A stretch of 64,000 nt of DNA from Pseudocitrobacter sp913778145 (GCA_035726825.1 JALNTX010000004.1:124001-188000), one strand, 5' to 3'; shown: positions 1 through 8,398, numbered from the stretch's first letter. A program made the numbers and translations. Notes: generated from the letters alone by a model not told the origin.

Positions 1-503
1 TCCGCCCCACCCTCACACTGATTACCCTCTGCCTCGCAGGCAGCCTTATCGGCTGCGACAATAAAGATACCCCGAAAGAGCCGCAGACCTATATCCAGAG
101 CATTGACGCCAGCAACACGCCGGAGGAAAAAGCCACCTTTTTTAACGCCGTAAATGGTGTTGAGATAAAAGTGACCTATTACTACAAAGGGGATGTTGTC
201 CTGCGCCAGGATGTCGATAACAAAATGAGCTATGCAAGCGCAGGCGTGAGCAACAAAGAAGAAGCGCACCGGCGATTTGATCAGATCAGTAACGCCTACA
301 AAAATACGACGGGTGTGACGGAGACCATTAATTTTCAGGATGACTATGTTACGGAGAACATCATCGTTGATTACACCAAAGCGAATATCAGTGAGCTGTG
401 TAAACTCCCTGGCACATCATTGACCGATTGCAATGCGCAGTATCTTTCTATGCTGCTGTCCGAGAAGATGGTGCTAAAACAGGGATTTAAGAAGCAGGAG
501 TAG
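1..503 (+). CDS. yehR: YehR-like lipoprotein (DUF1307), 5' end outside window
   Basis: The open frame runs in from the left edge (codons from base 3) to a TAG at 501-503. The visible N-terminal part is the end of a lipoprotein signal peptide: a hydrophobic run ending in the lipobox L-I-G-C at about bases 45-56, followed by a charged linker. The mature part (about 145 residues) matches what I know of E. coli YehR, including a YYYKGDVVLRQ-type stretch. Position next to yehS, as in E. coli, supports this. The true start codon is not visible; a GTG at 171 is internal. Function of the family is unknown; the lipobox predicts an acylated, envelope-anchored protein. Confidence 0.8.
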   Translation, partial: RPTLTLITLCLAGSLIGCDNKDTPKEPQTYIQSIDASNTPEEKATFFNAVNGVEIKVTYYYKGDVVLRQDVDNKMSYASAGVSNKEEAHRRFDQISNAYKNTTGVTETINFQDDYVTENIIVDYTKANISELCKLPGTSLTDCNAQYLSMLLSEKMVLKQGFKKQE

Positions 504-525
504 GCAGGGAACACCACTATTTTAT

Positions 526-560
526 CGATTATTCGACTCGAAAAATGAGTCGAATAATCG
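526..560. terminator. 14-bp perfect inverted repeat between convergent yehR and yehS
   Basis: CGATTATTCGACTC (526-539) and its exact reverse complement (547-560) are separated by a 7-base loop. It lies between two genes that run toward each other, where a shared bidirectional terminator is expected. The stem is AT-rich and no strong T-run follows on either strand, so it may equally be a protein-binding site. Confidence 0.45.
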
Positions 561-584
561 CTGTAATCACCTCAGCAAGCGTAA

Positions 585-1055
585 TCAGCTTTTCGCCGCG
601 TGCTCACGTACCGCCAGGCCGCGCAGGAAATAACGCAGGAACTGGTCGCCGCATTCGCGGAAGTTTTTGTGGTCTGGCGCGCGCATCATGGCGGTGATTT
701 CCGGCATCGAGACGCGGAATTTCTGCTCGGTCAGGATCGCGAGAATATCATCCGTTTTCAGGGAAAAGGCGATACGCAGCTTTTTGAGCATGATGTTGTT
801 GTTTACGCGACGTTCAACCGCCAGCGCAGGCGCAGATTCATCGCGGCCGCGTTTTTCGTAAATCAGCCCGTTCAGGAAGCAGGACAGCATAATATCCGGG
901 CAGCGTACAAACCCCTCTTCATCTTCTTTGCGCAACCAGGGTGCCAGCTGCTCGGCGGTGACCACGGTGTCGCCCAGCGCAAAAATACGCAGCAGATCTT
1001 GATTGTTCATTTTCAGGATGTAGCGCACGCTACGTAAAATATCGTTACTGACCAT
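585..1055 (-). CDS. yehS: YehS, DUF1456 protein
   Basis: A 156-residue soluble protein made of two related halves (roughly residues 1-65 and 85-150). Each carries the pattern of hydrophobic helices ending in FLNGLI or FLRGLA, the duplicated DUF1456 layout. Length and sequence agree with E. coli YehS. It is the last gene of a minus-strand group btsS-btsR-yehS, with 45 bases between btsR and its ATG. No biochemical function is established for the family. The long plus-strand frame over it is a codon shadow. Confidence 0.9.
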   Translation of the reverse strand: MVSNDILRSVRYILKMNNQDLLRIFALGDTVVTAEQLAPWLRKEDEEGFVRCPDIMLSCFLNGLIYEKRGRDESAPALAVERRVNNNIMLKKLRIAFSLKTDDILAILTEQKFRVSMPEITAMMRAPDHKNFRECGDQFLRYFLRGLAVREHAAKS

Positions 1056-1100
1056 AGTGCCTTCGGTAATGAAAAATGCGGTCGGCTAGTTTAACACGAT

Positions 1101-1820
1101 TTACAGGCCCAACGCCTCTTTCAGGCTTTTTAAGTAGCGTCGGCTGACCGGCACGGTTTGCCCGTTGCGCAGCAGCAGTTCGGCCTGGCCGTTGTCTTCC
1201 AGCCGAATTTCCTGCAGATGCGCCATATTCACGAGGTACTGGCGATGGCAACGCAAAAGCGGCGTGCGCTGTTCGAGCGTTCTTAACGTTAGCTCGGTGA
1301 ATCCTTCTTTCCCTTCATGGTTGGTGACGTAAACGCCGCTCATGCGGCTGCTGACAAACGCCACATCATCCATTTGCAACAACCAGATACGGCTATGCCC
1401 GGAACAGGGAATGAATTTCAGCGCTTCCTGATTCTCAGTCAGCGCGGCGATATCCTGCACGTTACGTTCCTGACGTAAACGGGTGAGCGTTTTCTCCAGC
1501 CGTTTTTCTTCAATCGGCTTGAGAAGGTAATCGAAGGCGTGCTCCTCGAAAGCTTTAACCGCATATTCATCGAATGCGGTCAGAAACACGATATACGGGC
1601 GATGTTCCGGATCGAGCATGCCGACCATCTCCAGCCCGCTAATACGCGGCATCTGAATATCAAGGAACAGCACGTCAGGATGAAGTTTATGTACCGCGCC
1701 AATCGCTTCTACCGCGTTACCACACTCGCCGACAATCTCCACGTCCGGCTGCGCCTGTAATAACACCCGCAGATTCTCCCGCGCCAACGGTTCATCATCG
1801 ACAATCAGCACTTTTATCAT
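1101..1820 (-). CDS. btsR: BtsR LytTR-family response regulator
   Basis: 239 residues. The receiver domain (1-120) has the acidic pocket D8-D9 and the phospho-acceptor D54 in FLDIQMP, the conserved T in LTAFDEY and the lysine in LLKPIEE. Residues from about 140 to the end form a LytTR DNA-binding domain (FVSSRMSGVYV, LLRCHRQYLVN). Its ATG overlaps the stop of btsS (ATGA-type, 1817-1820), so the pair is translationally coupled. In E. coli BtsSR senses external pyruvate and activates the pyruvate importer gene btsT (yjiY), which is not in this window. Conservation of all phosphotransfer residues suggests a working regulator. Confidence 0.94.
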   Translation of the reverse strand: MIKVLIVDDEPLARENLRVLLQAQPDVEIVGECGNAVEAIGAVHKLHPDVLFLDIQMPRISGLEMVGMLDPEHRPYIVFLTAFDEYAVKAFEEHAFDYLLKPIEEKRLEKTLTRLRQERNVQDIAALTENQEALKFIPCSGHSRIWLLQMDDVAFVSSRMSGVYVTNHEGKEGFTELTLRTLEQRTPLLRCHRQYLVNMAHLQEIRLEDNGQAELLLRNGQTVPVSRRYLKSLKEALGL

Positions 1821-3502
1821 GCGTTCTCCTCCAGAGGCAGCCTTAGGGTGATACGGGTGAAAATATCGGGTTCGCAGGCGACGTTAATCCCGCAGTCATT
1901 ACCAAAACGCGCGCGCAGGCGCTTATCCACAAGGCTCATACCCAGCCCGCTGGCCTGTGCGTTCGGCTGATACAGCCCGGCGTTGTCTTCAATCGCCAGC
2001 AGCAAATGTTGTCCCTCACGGCTGGCGTTTATTCGAATTTCGCCGACGCCCAACAGTTGCGAAGTGCCGTGCTTAATCGCATTCTCCACAATCGGTTGCA
2101 GGGTGAAGGCCGGAAGCCGCAGATGCGCCAGCGCTTCGGGCACGTGCAGTTGAACCTGTAAATTTTCCTGAAAACGCGCTTTTTCGATTTGCAGATACGC
2201 ATTCACATGCTCAATTTCATCGGCCAGCGTCACAATCTCCGACGGGCGTTTCAGGTTCTTGCGGAAAAAGGTGGAGAGATACTGCACCAGTTGGCTTGCC
2301 TGTTCGCTGTCGCGGCGAATCACCGCTTTCAACGTATTGAGGGCGTTAAACAGGAAGTGAGGGTTGACCTGCGCATGCAACAGTTTGATTTCCGACTGCG
2401 TGAGCAGCGCTTTTTGCCGCTCATATTGCCCCGCCAGAATTTGCGCAGACAGCAGTTGGGCTATCCCCTCGCCTAACGTGCGGTTGATTGAGCTGAACAG
2501 GCGATTTTTAGCTTCATACAGTTTAATGGTGCCAATAATGCGCTGGTTCTCACCGCGCAATGGAATAACCAGCGTTGAGCCGAGCTTACACTGCGGATGA
2601 ATCGAGCAGCGATACGGCACTTCATTACCATCGGCATACACCACCTCGCCGGTTTCAATCGCTTTTTGGGTATAGCTCGAAGAGATAGGCTTGCCGGGAA
2701 GGTGGTGATCTTCCCCGATTCCGGTAAAGGCCAGCAGACGTTCGCGATCGGTAATCGCCACCGCGCCGATATCCAGTTCCTGGATCAGCACCTGCGCCAC
2801 CTTCATACTGTTCTCTTCGTTAAACCCCTGGCGCAAAATCCCTTCCGTCGACGCCGCCACTTTCAACGCAGTAGCGGAAAATGCCGAGGTATATTTTTCA
2901 AACATCGCGCGTTTGTCGAGCAGAATACGCATAAACAGCGCGGCCCCAACGGTGTTGGTCACCATCATCGGCGCGGCAATGCTTTGCACGAGGTGAAAGG
3001 CATCCTGGAACGGACGGGCAATCAACAGGATAATCAGCATCTGCACCATCTCGGCGAAGAACGTAATCGCCCCGGCAGTCCAGGGGCTAAAGACTTTATC
3101 CGGTCGCCCTCGTTTCACCAGCATACTGTGCACCAGACCACCCAACAGACCTTCGACGATGGTAGAGATCATACAGCTTAGCGCCGTCATGCCGCCCATC
3201 GAATAACGATGCAAACCGCCGGTGAGGCCCACTAAGCCCCCCACCACCGGTCCACCGAGCAGGCCGCCCATCACCGCACCAATAGCGCGAGTGTTAGCAA
3301 TGGAATCTTCGATATGCAGGCCAAAATAGGTGCCGAGAATGCAGAAAATTGAGAACGTGACGTAGCACAGAAGCTTATGCGGCAGGCGCACGGTGACCTG
3401 CATCAACGGGATGAACAGGCGCGTTTTACTCATTAACCACGCAATTACCAAAAACACGCACATCTGCTGAAGCAGCAGCAACACCAGATCAAATTCGTAC
3501 AT
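1817..3502 (-). CDS. btsS: BtsS LytS-type sensor histidine kinase
   Basis: 561 residues from the ATG at 3502. The frame extends to a TTG at 3517, but the E. coli protein starts at MYxF, matching this ATG. The N-terminal third is hydrophobic (5TM-LYT sensor region with HIEDSIANTRAIG and several glycine-rich segments), followed by a GAF-like domain (about 215-350) and a LytS-type kinase core. The phospho-histidine lies in NPHFLFNALN and the ATP-binding N box in PIVENAIKHG. It is an inner-membrane partner of BtsR for high-affinity pyruvate sensing in E. coli. The upstream 242 bases to yohO lack mlrA, present at this spot in E. coli. Confidence 0.94.
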   Translation of the reverse strand: MYEFDLVLLLLQQMCVFLVIAWLMSKTRLFIPLMQVTVRLPHKLLCYVTFSIFCILGTYFGLHIEDSIANTRAIGAVMGGLLGGPVVGGLVGLTGGLHRYSMGGMTALSCMISTIVEGLLGGLVHSMLVKRGRPDKVFSPWTAGAITFFAEMVQMLIILLIARPFQDAFHLVQSIAAPMMVTNTVGAALFMRILLDKRAMFEKYTSAFSATALKVAASTEGILRQGFNEENSMKVAQVLIQELDIGAVAITDRERLLAFTGIGEDHHLPGKPISSSYTQKAIETGEVVYADGNEVPYRCSIHPQCKLGSTLVIPLRGENQRIIGTIKLYEAKNRLFSSINRTLGEGIAQLLSAQILAGQYERQKALLTQSEIKLLHAQVNPHFLFNALNTLKAVIRRDSEQASQLVQYLSTFFRKNLKRPSEIVTLADEIEHVNAYLQIEKARFQENLQVQLHVPEALAHLRLPAFTLQPIVENAIKHGTSQLLGVGEIRINASREGQHLLLAIEDNAGLYQPNAQASGLGMSLVDKRLRARFGNDCGINVACEPDIFTRITLRLPLEENA

Positions 3503-3712
3503 ACCCGAAAACCACAAGACTTATGAAGCTGCGTAACATACACCGAGTGAACATAACTTTCTTTGAAGCCATGCAAAAAAAGGTGAAAAAGCGGCCACAA
3601 TCACATTTTTCATGCGTGTGACGGGGAAGTCATGCTTAAAAAAACATCGTTTCCAGGATGCACCATTCGTTTGCCTGCAAATTAATGGTTCATTAACATC
3701 CATGCTTCGCAG

Positions 3713-3718
3713 TATAAT
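3713..3718 (+). promoter_or_regulatory. -10 element of putative yohO promoter
   Basis: A perfect TATAAT hexamer lies 26 bases upstream of the yohO ATG in an otherwise gene-free 242-base stretch (3503-3744). The expected -35 position has only a weak match (TCATTA), so strength is uncertain. A good ribosome site (AAGGAG, 3733-3738) follows. Confidence 0.5.
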
Positions 3719-3744
3719 CCTTTAATTAACATAAGGAGCACACT

Positions 3745-3858
3745 ATGAAGCCAGCTAAACTTGCCGTCGTGGCGCTATTTCTGTTCATGGCCGTCAGCGG
3801 AATTGGCGGGGTGATGCTCGCGGGCTATTCGTTCATTGTTCGCGGCGGAATCGGCTGA
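3745..3858 (+). CDS. yohO: YohO small membrane protein
   Basis: A 37-codon gene, too short for ordinary gene finders. ATG at 3745 is preceded at 6 bases by AAGGAG. The product begins MKPAKLAVVALFLFM and ends SFIVRGGIG: a positively charged start and one hydrophobic helix with a GGIGG-type glycine patch. It closely resembles the 35-residue E. coli YohO, which occupies the same place. Its last 26 bases overlap the end of convergent yehW. Function unknown; predicted single-pass inner-membrane protein. Confidence 0.85.
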   Translation: MKPAKLAVVALFLFMAVSGIGGVMLAGYSFIVRGGIG

Positions 3859-4570
3859 GCCAGCGGCTCAGGCGCTCAAACGCGCGGTCGACAATCAACG
3901 CCGCCAGCGCGACCAGGATCGCCCCTTGCAACACATACGCCGTGTTAAAACCGCTAAGCCCTATAATAATGGGCGTACCGAGCGTGTTTGCACCAACGGT
4001 CGAGGCGATCGTCGCCGTGCCGATATTGATAATGACCGACGTGCGAATCCCCGCCAGTATCACTGGCGCTGCCAGCGGAAGTTCCACTTTCAGCAGGCGC
4101 TGAGAGCTGCTCATCCCCATCCCTTGCGCAACGCTACTTACCCCGGCGGGCACCGATGCCAGCCCGGCAAGCGTGCCCTGAAGAATAGGTAAAACCCCGT
4201 AGAGAATTAATGCAATCACCGCCGGTTGCTGGCCAAAACCCATCACCGGAACGGCGATCGCCAGTACCGCAACGGGCGGGAATGTTTGGCCCATGGCAGC
4301 TATGGTCTCGACCAGCGGGCGAAACTCTTTGCCCGCATCACGCGTCACCGCAATGCCTGCGCCAGTGCCCAACACTATCGCCACCAGGCTAGAGACGCCC
4401 ACCAGCCAGAAATGCGCCAACGTCAGCGAGGCAAAGCTTTCCTGCTGATAGAGCGGGCGTGACTGTTCCGGAAACAGCGCATGAAAAAAGGGCTCGCTGT
4501 GCGGTAAAACGAGTAAGAGCGCAAGGAAAGCCAGCACAAGCCAGAGCAGCGGATCACGCAGAAATCTCAC
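3833..4570 (-). CDS. yehW: YehW osmoprotectant ABC permease
   Basis: 245 residues from a GTG at 4568-4570. The upstream frame could be read from an ATG at 4633 but that lies inside yehX, and E. coli YehW begins just before LRDPLxWL, matching this GTG, which overlaps the yehX stop by 17 bases. It has about six membrane helices and the permease loop KVELPLAAPVILAGI (EAA-type coupling motif). It belongs to the BetT/ProW-like OpuC permease family. With YehY, YehX and the binding protein OsmF it forms a low-affinity glycine-betaine-type importer in E. coli. It ends opposite yohO. Confidence 0.92.
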   Translation of the reverse strand: MRFLRDPLLWLVLAFLALLLVLPHSEPFFHALFPEQSRPLYQQESFASLTLAHFWLVGVSSLVAIVLGTGAGIAVTRDAGKEFRPLVETIAAMGQTFPPVAVLAIAVPVMGFGQQPAVIALILYGVLPILQGTLAGLASVPAGVSSVAQGMGMSSSQRLLKVELPLAAPVILAGIRTSVIINIGTATIASTVGANTLGTPIIIGLSGFNTAYVLQGAILVALAALIVDRAFERLSRWLSRFRREQ

Positions 4571-5501
4571 CGTCGCCCTCCTCGCGCAGCAGATCGGCGA
4601 AGTGCAGCACCCCGCAAATCTCACCGTTTTCATTCACCACCGGCAGTGCCAGACGCCGCTGCGCCACGAATTGTGATAGCGCTTCGCGCAGCGACATGGA
4701 TACCCATAGAGGTTCACCCGGCACCCGTTCATCGCGACGCTGATAATCCCCAACCTGACGCAGCGAAAGCAGACGCACGCCCAGCTCGCTTTGGCCGAAA
4801 AAGGTTCGCACAAATCCATTGGCTGGCTGCGTGAGCATCTCCAGCGGCGTACCCTGCTGAACCACTTCGCCGTTATCCATCAAAATCAAATGGTCCGCCA
4901 GGCGCAGGGCTTCATCGATATCGTGCGTCACCAGAATAATTGTGCGCCCCAGTAGCTGATGAATACGCCGCATCTCCTGCTGAAGAACGCTTCGCGTTAC
5001 CGGGTCCAGCGCACCAAAGGGTTCGTCCATTAACAACACTTCCGGGTCAGCCGCCAGCGCGCGCGCCACGCCAACGCGCTGCTGTTGCCCGCCAGAAAGC
5101 TGGTGCGGATAACGTGTGCGCAGTTCGGGTTCCAGCCCCAGCAGCGCCATTAGCTCATCAATGCGTGCCTGAGTACGCGCTTTCGGCCACTTCAACAGCT
5201 GCGGTAAGGTGGCGATATTCTGCGCCACCGTCCAGTGAGGAAACAGGCCGATAGACTGGATGGCATAGCCCATTCGCCGCCGTAGCGCCAGCAGCGGTTG
5301 TTGGCGAATATCTTCTCCTGCGAAACGGATGGTGCCGCTATCGTGGGCTTCCAGGCGATTAATCATCTTCAGGGTGGTCGATTTCCCGGAGCCGGAGGTA
5401 CCAATCAGCACCGTAAAGGCGCCCTCCCTGAAATGCAGAGTGAGATCTTTTACCGCTGCCCGGTCGCCAAAATATTTACTGACCTGCTGAAACTCAATCA
5501 C
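4554..5501 (-). CDS. yehX: YehX osmoprotectant ABC ATPase
   Basis: 315 residues. ABC ATPase core with Walker A GTSGSGKST (about 34-42), Q-loop region YAIQSIGLFPHW, signature LSGGQQQRV, Walker B VLLMDEP with D-loop GALD, and H-loop histidine in VTHDIDEA. After about residue 245 there is a CBS-type extension (VNENGEICGVLHF), as in OpuCA-like ATPases where it senses ionic strength. The start overlaps the end of yehY by 8 bases and the end overlaps yehW. All catalytic residues are intact, so the importer should be functional if osmF is expressed along with it. Confidence 0.93.
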   Translation of the reverse strand: MIEFQQVSKYFGDRAAVKDLTLHFREGAFTVLIGTSGSGKSTTLKMINRLEAHDSGTIRFAGEDIRQQPLLALRRRMGYAIQSIGLFPHWTVAQNIATLPQLLKWPKARTQARIDELMALLGLEPELRTRYPHQLSGGQQQRVGVARALAADPEVLLMDEPFGALDPVTRSVLQQEMRRIHQLLGRTIILVTHDIDEALRLADHLILMDNGEVVQQGTPLEMLTQPANGFVRTFFGQSELGVRLLSLRQVGDYQRRDERVPGEPLWVSMSLREALSQFVAQRRLALPVVNENGEICGVLHFADLLREEGDGEISA

Positions 5502-6654
5502 CCTGCACTCCTTTCACTAACGCGAGGCACAAACCAAACAGCGCATCGGTGATAACCGCTAACGCCACCACCGGGATAACGCCCAGTAACACGAGATCCA
5601 GCGCGCTACTCAGCAGCCCCTGGAAGACCAGCGCGCCGAAACCTCCCGCACCGATCAACGCCGCTACAACGGCCATGCCGACCGTTTGCACAGCCACCAC
5701 CCGCAGGCTGCGCAGTAAAACCGGTAAGGCCAGCGGAAGCTGCACCTTCCAGAAACGCTGCCCGCTCCCCATGCCCATTGCCCGCGCGCTTTCCAGCACA
5801 TCCTGTGGTACCTGCTGCATCCCCGCCACTACGCCGCGAACCAGCGGTAACAGCGCGTAGAGCACCAGCGCAATGAGTGCAGGCGTCAGGCCCGTTCCCG
5901 CCACACCCAGACGCGCAAGCCACGGGAACTGTTGCACCAGGCCGGCCAGTGGCGCTATCAGCAGGCCGAATAAGGCTACGGAGGGAATGGTTTGAATCAC
6001 ATTAAGGACGGCAAAAACTTTGGTCTGACGCGCCGGGTGTCGCCAGCACCACAGGCCTAAAGGAATGCCGATCAGAAGACCAGGTAGCAGCGTACCGAAC
6101 AGCAGCACCAGATGCTGCGCAAGCGCATCATTAAATACTTCCTGACGATTGGCGTACTCTTTTAACAAGGAGAGCTGGTCGAGTTGTCCCATCCACAATA
6201 GCAACAGCGGTAGTAGCCAAATCTGTATTAGCAGGATCCAGCGCCAGAATGTACTGAGCCGTAACCGGCGTAATGTGTCACTACAGATTAGCAAAGCCAG
6301 CAATATCCAAAGCCAGAGTCCGCTTCCGGGAGAGGTTCGCGCGAGGGTACTTCCCGTTGACGCAAGCGTGTTCGCTACCTCTCCCACGGCCCACATTAGC
6401 AGAGTGAATAGTACTTGCCCCAGCACGAAGCTTGAGATAATGGCACCACGCCCCGGTATAAAACTCAGGGCCATCAGCAGCACCGGGAACGCAAACAACC
6501 ACAGAGGACGAAACCCGCCAGTCTGCCATAGTGCAAGTGATTCCCCTGAAACAAGGCGGTTAGGTGCGTAGTTCACGAAAGGTAACAGCGCAGCAACTGA
6601 TATCAGCAGGACGAGCAGAAACTGCACTCGATTGCAACAAGCAGGTATCGTCAT
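5494..6654 (-). CDS. yehY: YehY osmoprotectant ABC permease
   Basis: 386 residues from the ATG at 6654, beginning MTIPACCNRVQFLL. The frame is open to 6771, but the added 39 residues are hydrophilic and basic, unlike E. coli YehY (385 residues). It has about nine to ten membrane helices; the C-terminal half carries the coupling loop ARAMGMGSGQRFWKVQLPLA. In E. coli it is co-transcribed after yehZ (osmF). Here the upstream neighbour is instead a divergent fimbrial cluster, so yehYXW must have its own promoter in 6655-7185 or depend on other transcription. Confidence 0.92.
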   Translation of the reverse strand: MTIPACCNRVQFLLVLLISVAALLPFVNYAPNRLVSGESLALWQTGGFRPLWLFAFPVLLMALSFIPGRGAIISSFVLGQVLFTLLMWAVGEVANTLASTGSTLARTSPGSGLWLWILLALLICSDTLRRLRLSTFWRWILLIQIWLLPLLLLWMGQLDQLSLLKEYANRQEVFNDALAQHLVLLFGTLLPGLLIGIPLGLWCWRHPARQTKVFAVLNVIQTIPSVALFGLLIAPLAGLVQQFPWLARLGVAGTGLTPALIALVLYALLPLVRGVVAGMQQVPQDVLESARAMGMGSGQRFWKVQLPLALPVLLRSLRVVAVQTVGMAVVAALIGAGGFGALVFQGLLSSALDLVLLGVIPVVALAVITDALFGLCLALVKGVQGD

Positions 6655-7185
6655 TGAAGCGGTGATGTCCTTGTGTGGGTGGCAAGCGGCACCTTTTCTG
6701 GCAAGCGCCGCTTTCTGTGATGCGTAAATTCTCCCTTTATGGCCAAGCGAGCCTCCCGATCCTCTACACATGATGAATTTTCAGTTTATACGCTTTCTCA
6801 GATTTAACATGGCAAATTTGAATATTTTCTCGTCGGCGTAGTAGTTAAAATACGCCAGATCCAGTCGAATCCATGATTTATTAATTTACAAAACATAAAA
6901 ATTAAACTCTTATTGTTGATAGAAAAATCTTATTTAATCCGTAATGCAGATTAATCTTTTCTTTTTTACCGCATAAAAATGTTAATTTTTATATGTAAAC
7001 AGTAAATACCGCCAACAAATGTTGCAGACATGATATTTTTGTCTATCTAACGAAGTTATCGGAACTTAAGATATCAACCTAGCCCTTTACAATCTAAAAT
7101 AAACAGCCAGACTTTTCACTGTTTTAACACCAAAAGGAGATGATTCTTCTTTGCATTAAGAGAAAACCTTTAATGAGTTCTAACT
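6655..7185. other. AT-rich intergenic region between yehY and the fimbrial regulator
   Basis: 531 bases with no convincing gene. From about 6780 it is conspicuously AT-rich with many A/T tracts, unlike the GC-rich backbone on the left, which marks the left border of the fimbrial insertion. It must hold the divergent promoters for yehYXW and the regulator, but no clear sigma-70 pair stands out. A purine-rich AAAAGGAG at 7132-7139 precedes a 20-codon frame (7140-7202) overlapping the regulator start. Confidence 0.7.
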
Positions 7186-8016
7186 ATGAGATTTTTATTT
7201 AACAAACAAGTAATCTTTGACGCAGATTCCGGAACCCTATTTCTTGTCGATACCCCTGATGACGCGGTACAAATATCCACCCCAACTAAGCGATTATTAT
7301 TATTGCTCACATGTCATCAAGGGGAAGTAATTAACCGTGAGGTGATATTTAAAAAAGTCTGGGACGACTTTGGTATGGTCTCCAGCAATAACAATCTCAA
7401 TCATTGCATCAGCAAACTACGTCGATTACTTCGTAACCTCGGGATGGAAGATGAGGTCATCACCACTGTGCCTAAGATGGGCTTTATGTTCCATCAACAG
7501 GTCACCGTCGAGCTGCTTCCTGAACCTGAGACGAACACGCCCATTGAAGTTTTTAATGATATTTCAATGAGTCATAACCCTCTACCTTCCACAGCGCCTC
7601 CCATCGCAGCATCCTTACGCCTCTCATCAGGTAAAGTACAAACCCTGTCCATCGTTACACTTTTCTGCGCAATTCTGGCACTTTGTGCGACGCTCGCATT
7701 TTGGTATCAGCACCGCCCGGAAGATCGTCGGGAAATTTATATTGGTGAGGCAGGCAACTGTAATGTGCTGGTTTCCGTCCCTTTGCCATACGGTACCGAT
7801 GCAGAGAGTTTAAAAAAGGGCATTCTGAGTTACGCACAATCGCTAAACCCTCAGTGTCGTAGCGATCAGTACGTATTAGTGATTAAAAGTAATACTTTCA
7901 GAGTATACAGTAACGATCTTTCCCGCCTGTATATGATGCTATGCGGCTCAATGCGTGAGAATAAAGCGGAAGTGTGCTGGAGCCTGAACGAAGCCACCTC
8001 CACCACCAAACGCTGA
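7186..8016 (+). CDS. ToxR/CadC-like membrane-anchored winged-helix regulator of the fimbrial cluster
   Basis: 276 residues. The N-terminal 100 residues form an OmpR/ToxR-type winged helix: TPTKRLLLLLTCHQGEVINR and the recognition segment NNLNHCISKLRRLLRNLG, then wing VPKMGFMF. A proline-rich linker follows, then one membrane helix (about 154-175, TLSIVTLFCAILALCATLAF) and a 100-residue periplasmic domain with three cysteines. An in-frame stop (TGA) lies four codons upstream, so this is the first ATG; its ribosome site is weak. It lies 5' to and in line with the pilin genes, so it probably controls them. CadC, ToxR and similar regulators act this way from the membrane; the signal sensed here is unknown. 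Confidence 0.8.
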   Translation: MRFLFNKQVIFDADSGTLFLVDTPDDAVQISTPTKRLLLLLTCHQGEVINREVIFKKVWDDFGMVSSNNNLNHCISKLRRLLRNLGMEDEVITTVPKMGFMFHQQVTVELLPEPETNTPIEVFNDISMSHNPLPSTAPPIAASLRLSSGKVQTLSIVTLFCAILALCATLAFWYQHRPEDRREIYIGEAGNCNVLVSVPLPYGTDAESLKKGILSYAQSLNPQCRSDQYVLVIKSNTFRVYSNDLSRLYMMLCGSMRENKAEVCWSLNEATSTTKR

Positions 8017-8021
8017 TCTCT

Positions 8022-8048
8022 GGGGCAGCATCTGGCTGCCCTTTCTTG
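8022..8048 (+). terminator. Rho-independent terminator after the fimbrial regulator
   Basis: Stem GGGCAG (8023-8028) / CTGCCC (8036-8041) with a 7-base loop, followed by TTTCTTGTTT, begins a few bases after the regulator stop. It separates the regulator transcript from the pilin operon. Confidence 0.7.
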
Positions 8049-8398
8049 TTTCACATCAAAATATTCATTTTCGAAATAACCAAAGAAATACGATCTCTCT
8101 CCATTCTGGTGGTTATCACTACAGATTTTACCTAAGTCACCTTTACTTACCGATAACATTACCACTGATATCTTCAGCGCATTACACCAACAACAACCAC
8201 AATAATGCATCATTAACAGAATATTAATCTTAATACTCACCAGTTAATAGTTAATGATTACATACTCTAAGAAATATCTTAACCTTTTAGTACATGTTAC
8301 TGCTGGCTTGCAACACCTCGTTTACCCGCGTTTAAAGCTGGCCGCAGAAGCCATGGAACAAGCACTCAGGTCTATTCAGGAATAACAGGAATCGCATC
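8049..8398 (+). other. Fimbrial operon leader region, AT-rich, with a short open frame
   Basis: About 350 bases between the regulator and the pilin gene. The first 200 are AT-rich and likely carry the operon promoter and regulator binding sites. The last part contains a 43-codon frame (8254-8385). I looked for matched inverted repeats that would mark an invertible fim-type switch and saw none. Confidence 0.6.
8254..8385 (+). CDS. Candidate 43-residue small protein or gene remnant before the pilin gene
   Basis: Frame from ATG 8254 to TAA 8383-8385, reading MITYSKKYLN at the start and AMEQALRSIQE at the end. The stop directly before the ATG is in frame, so the frame cannot extend upstream. The second half is more GC-rich than its surroundings and has a protein-like amphipathic composition. 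There is no good ribosome site before the ATG. It could be a small gene, or the leftover C-terminus of a gene lost at this junction. I do not recognise the sequence. Confidence 0.3.
   Translation: MITYSKKYLNLLVHVTAGLQHLVYPRLKLAAEAMEQALRSIQE

Noticed and set aside
600..1037. 145-codon frame opposite yehS
   Set aside because: Complementary-strand shadow of a conserved gene with no recognisable family.
6655..6771. 39-residue N-terminal extension of YehY
   Set aside because: The added residues are basic and unlike the family; the ATG at 6654 gives the normal length.
8049..8398. Possible invertible promoter switch before the pilin gene
   Set aside because: I found no pair of matched inverted repeats bracketing the region and no FimB/FimE-type recombinase gene in the cluster.
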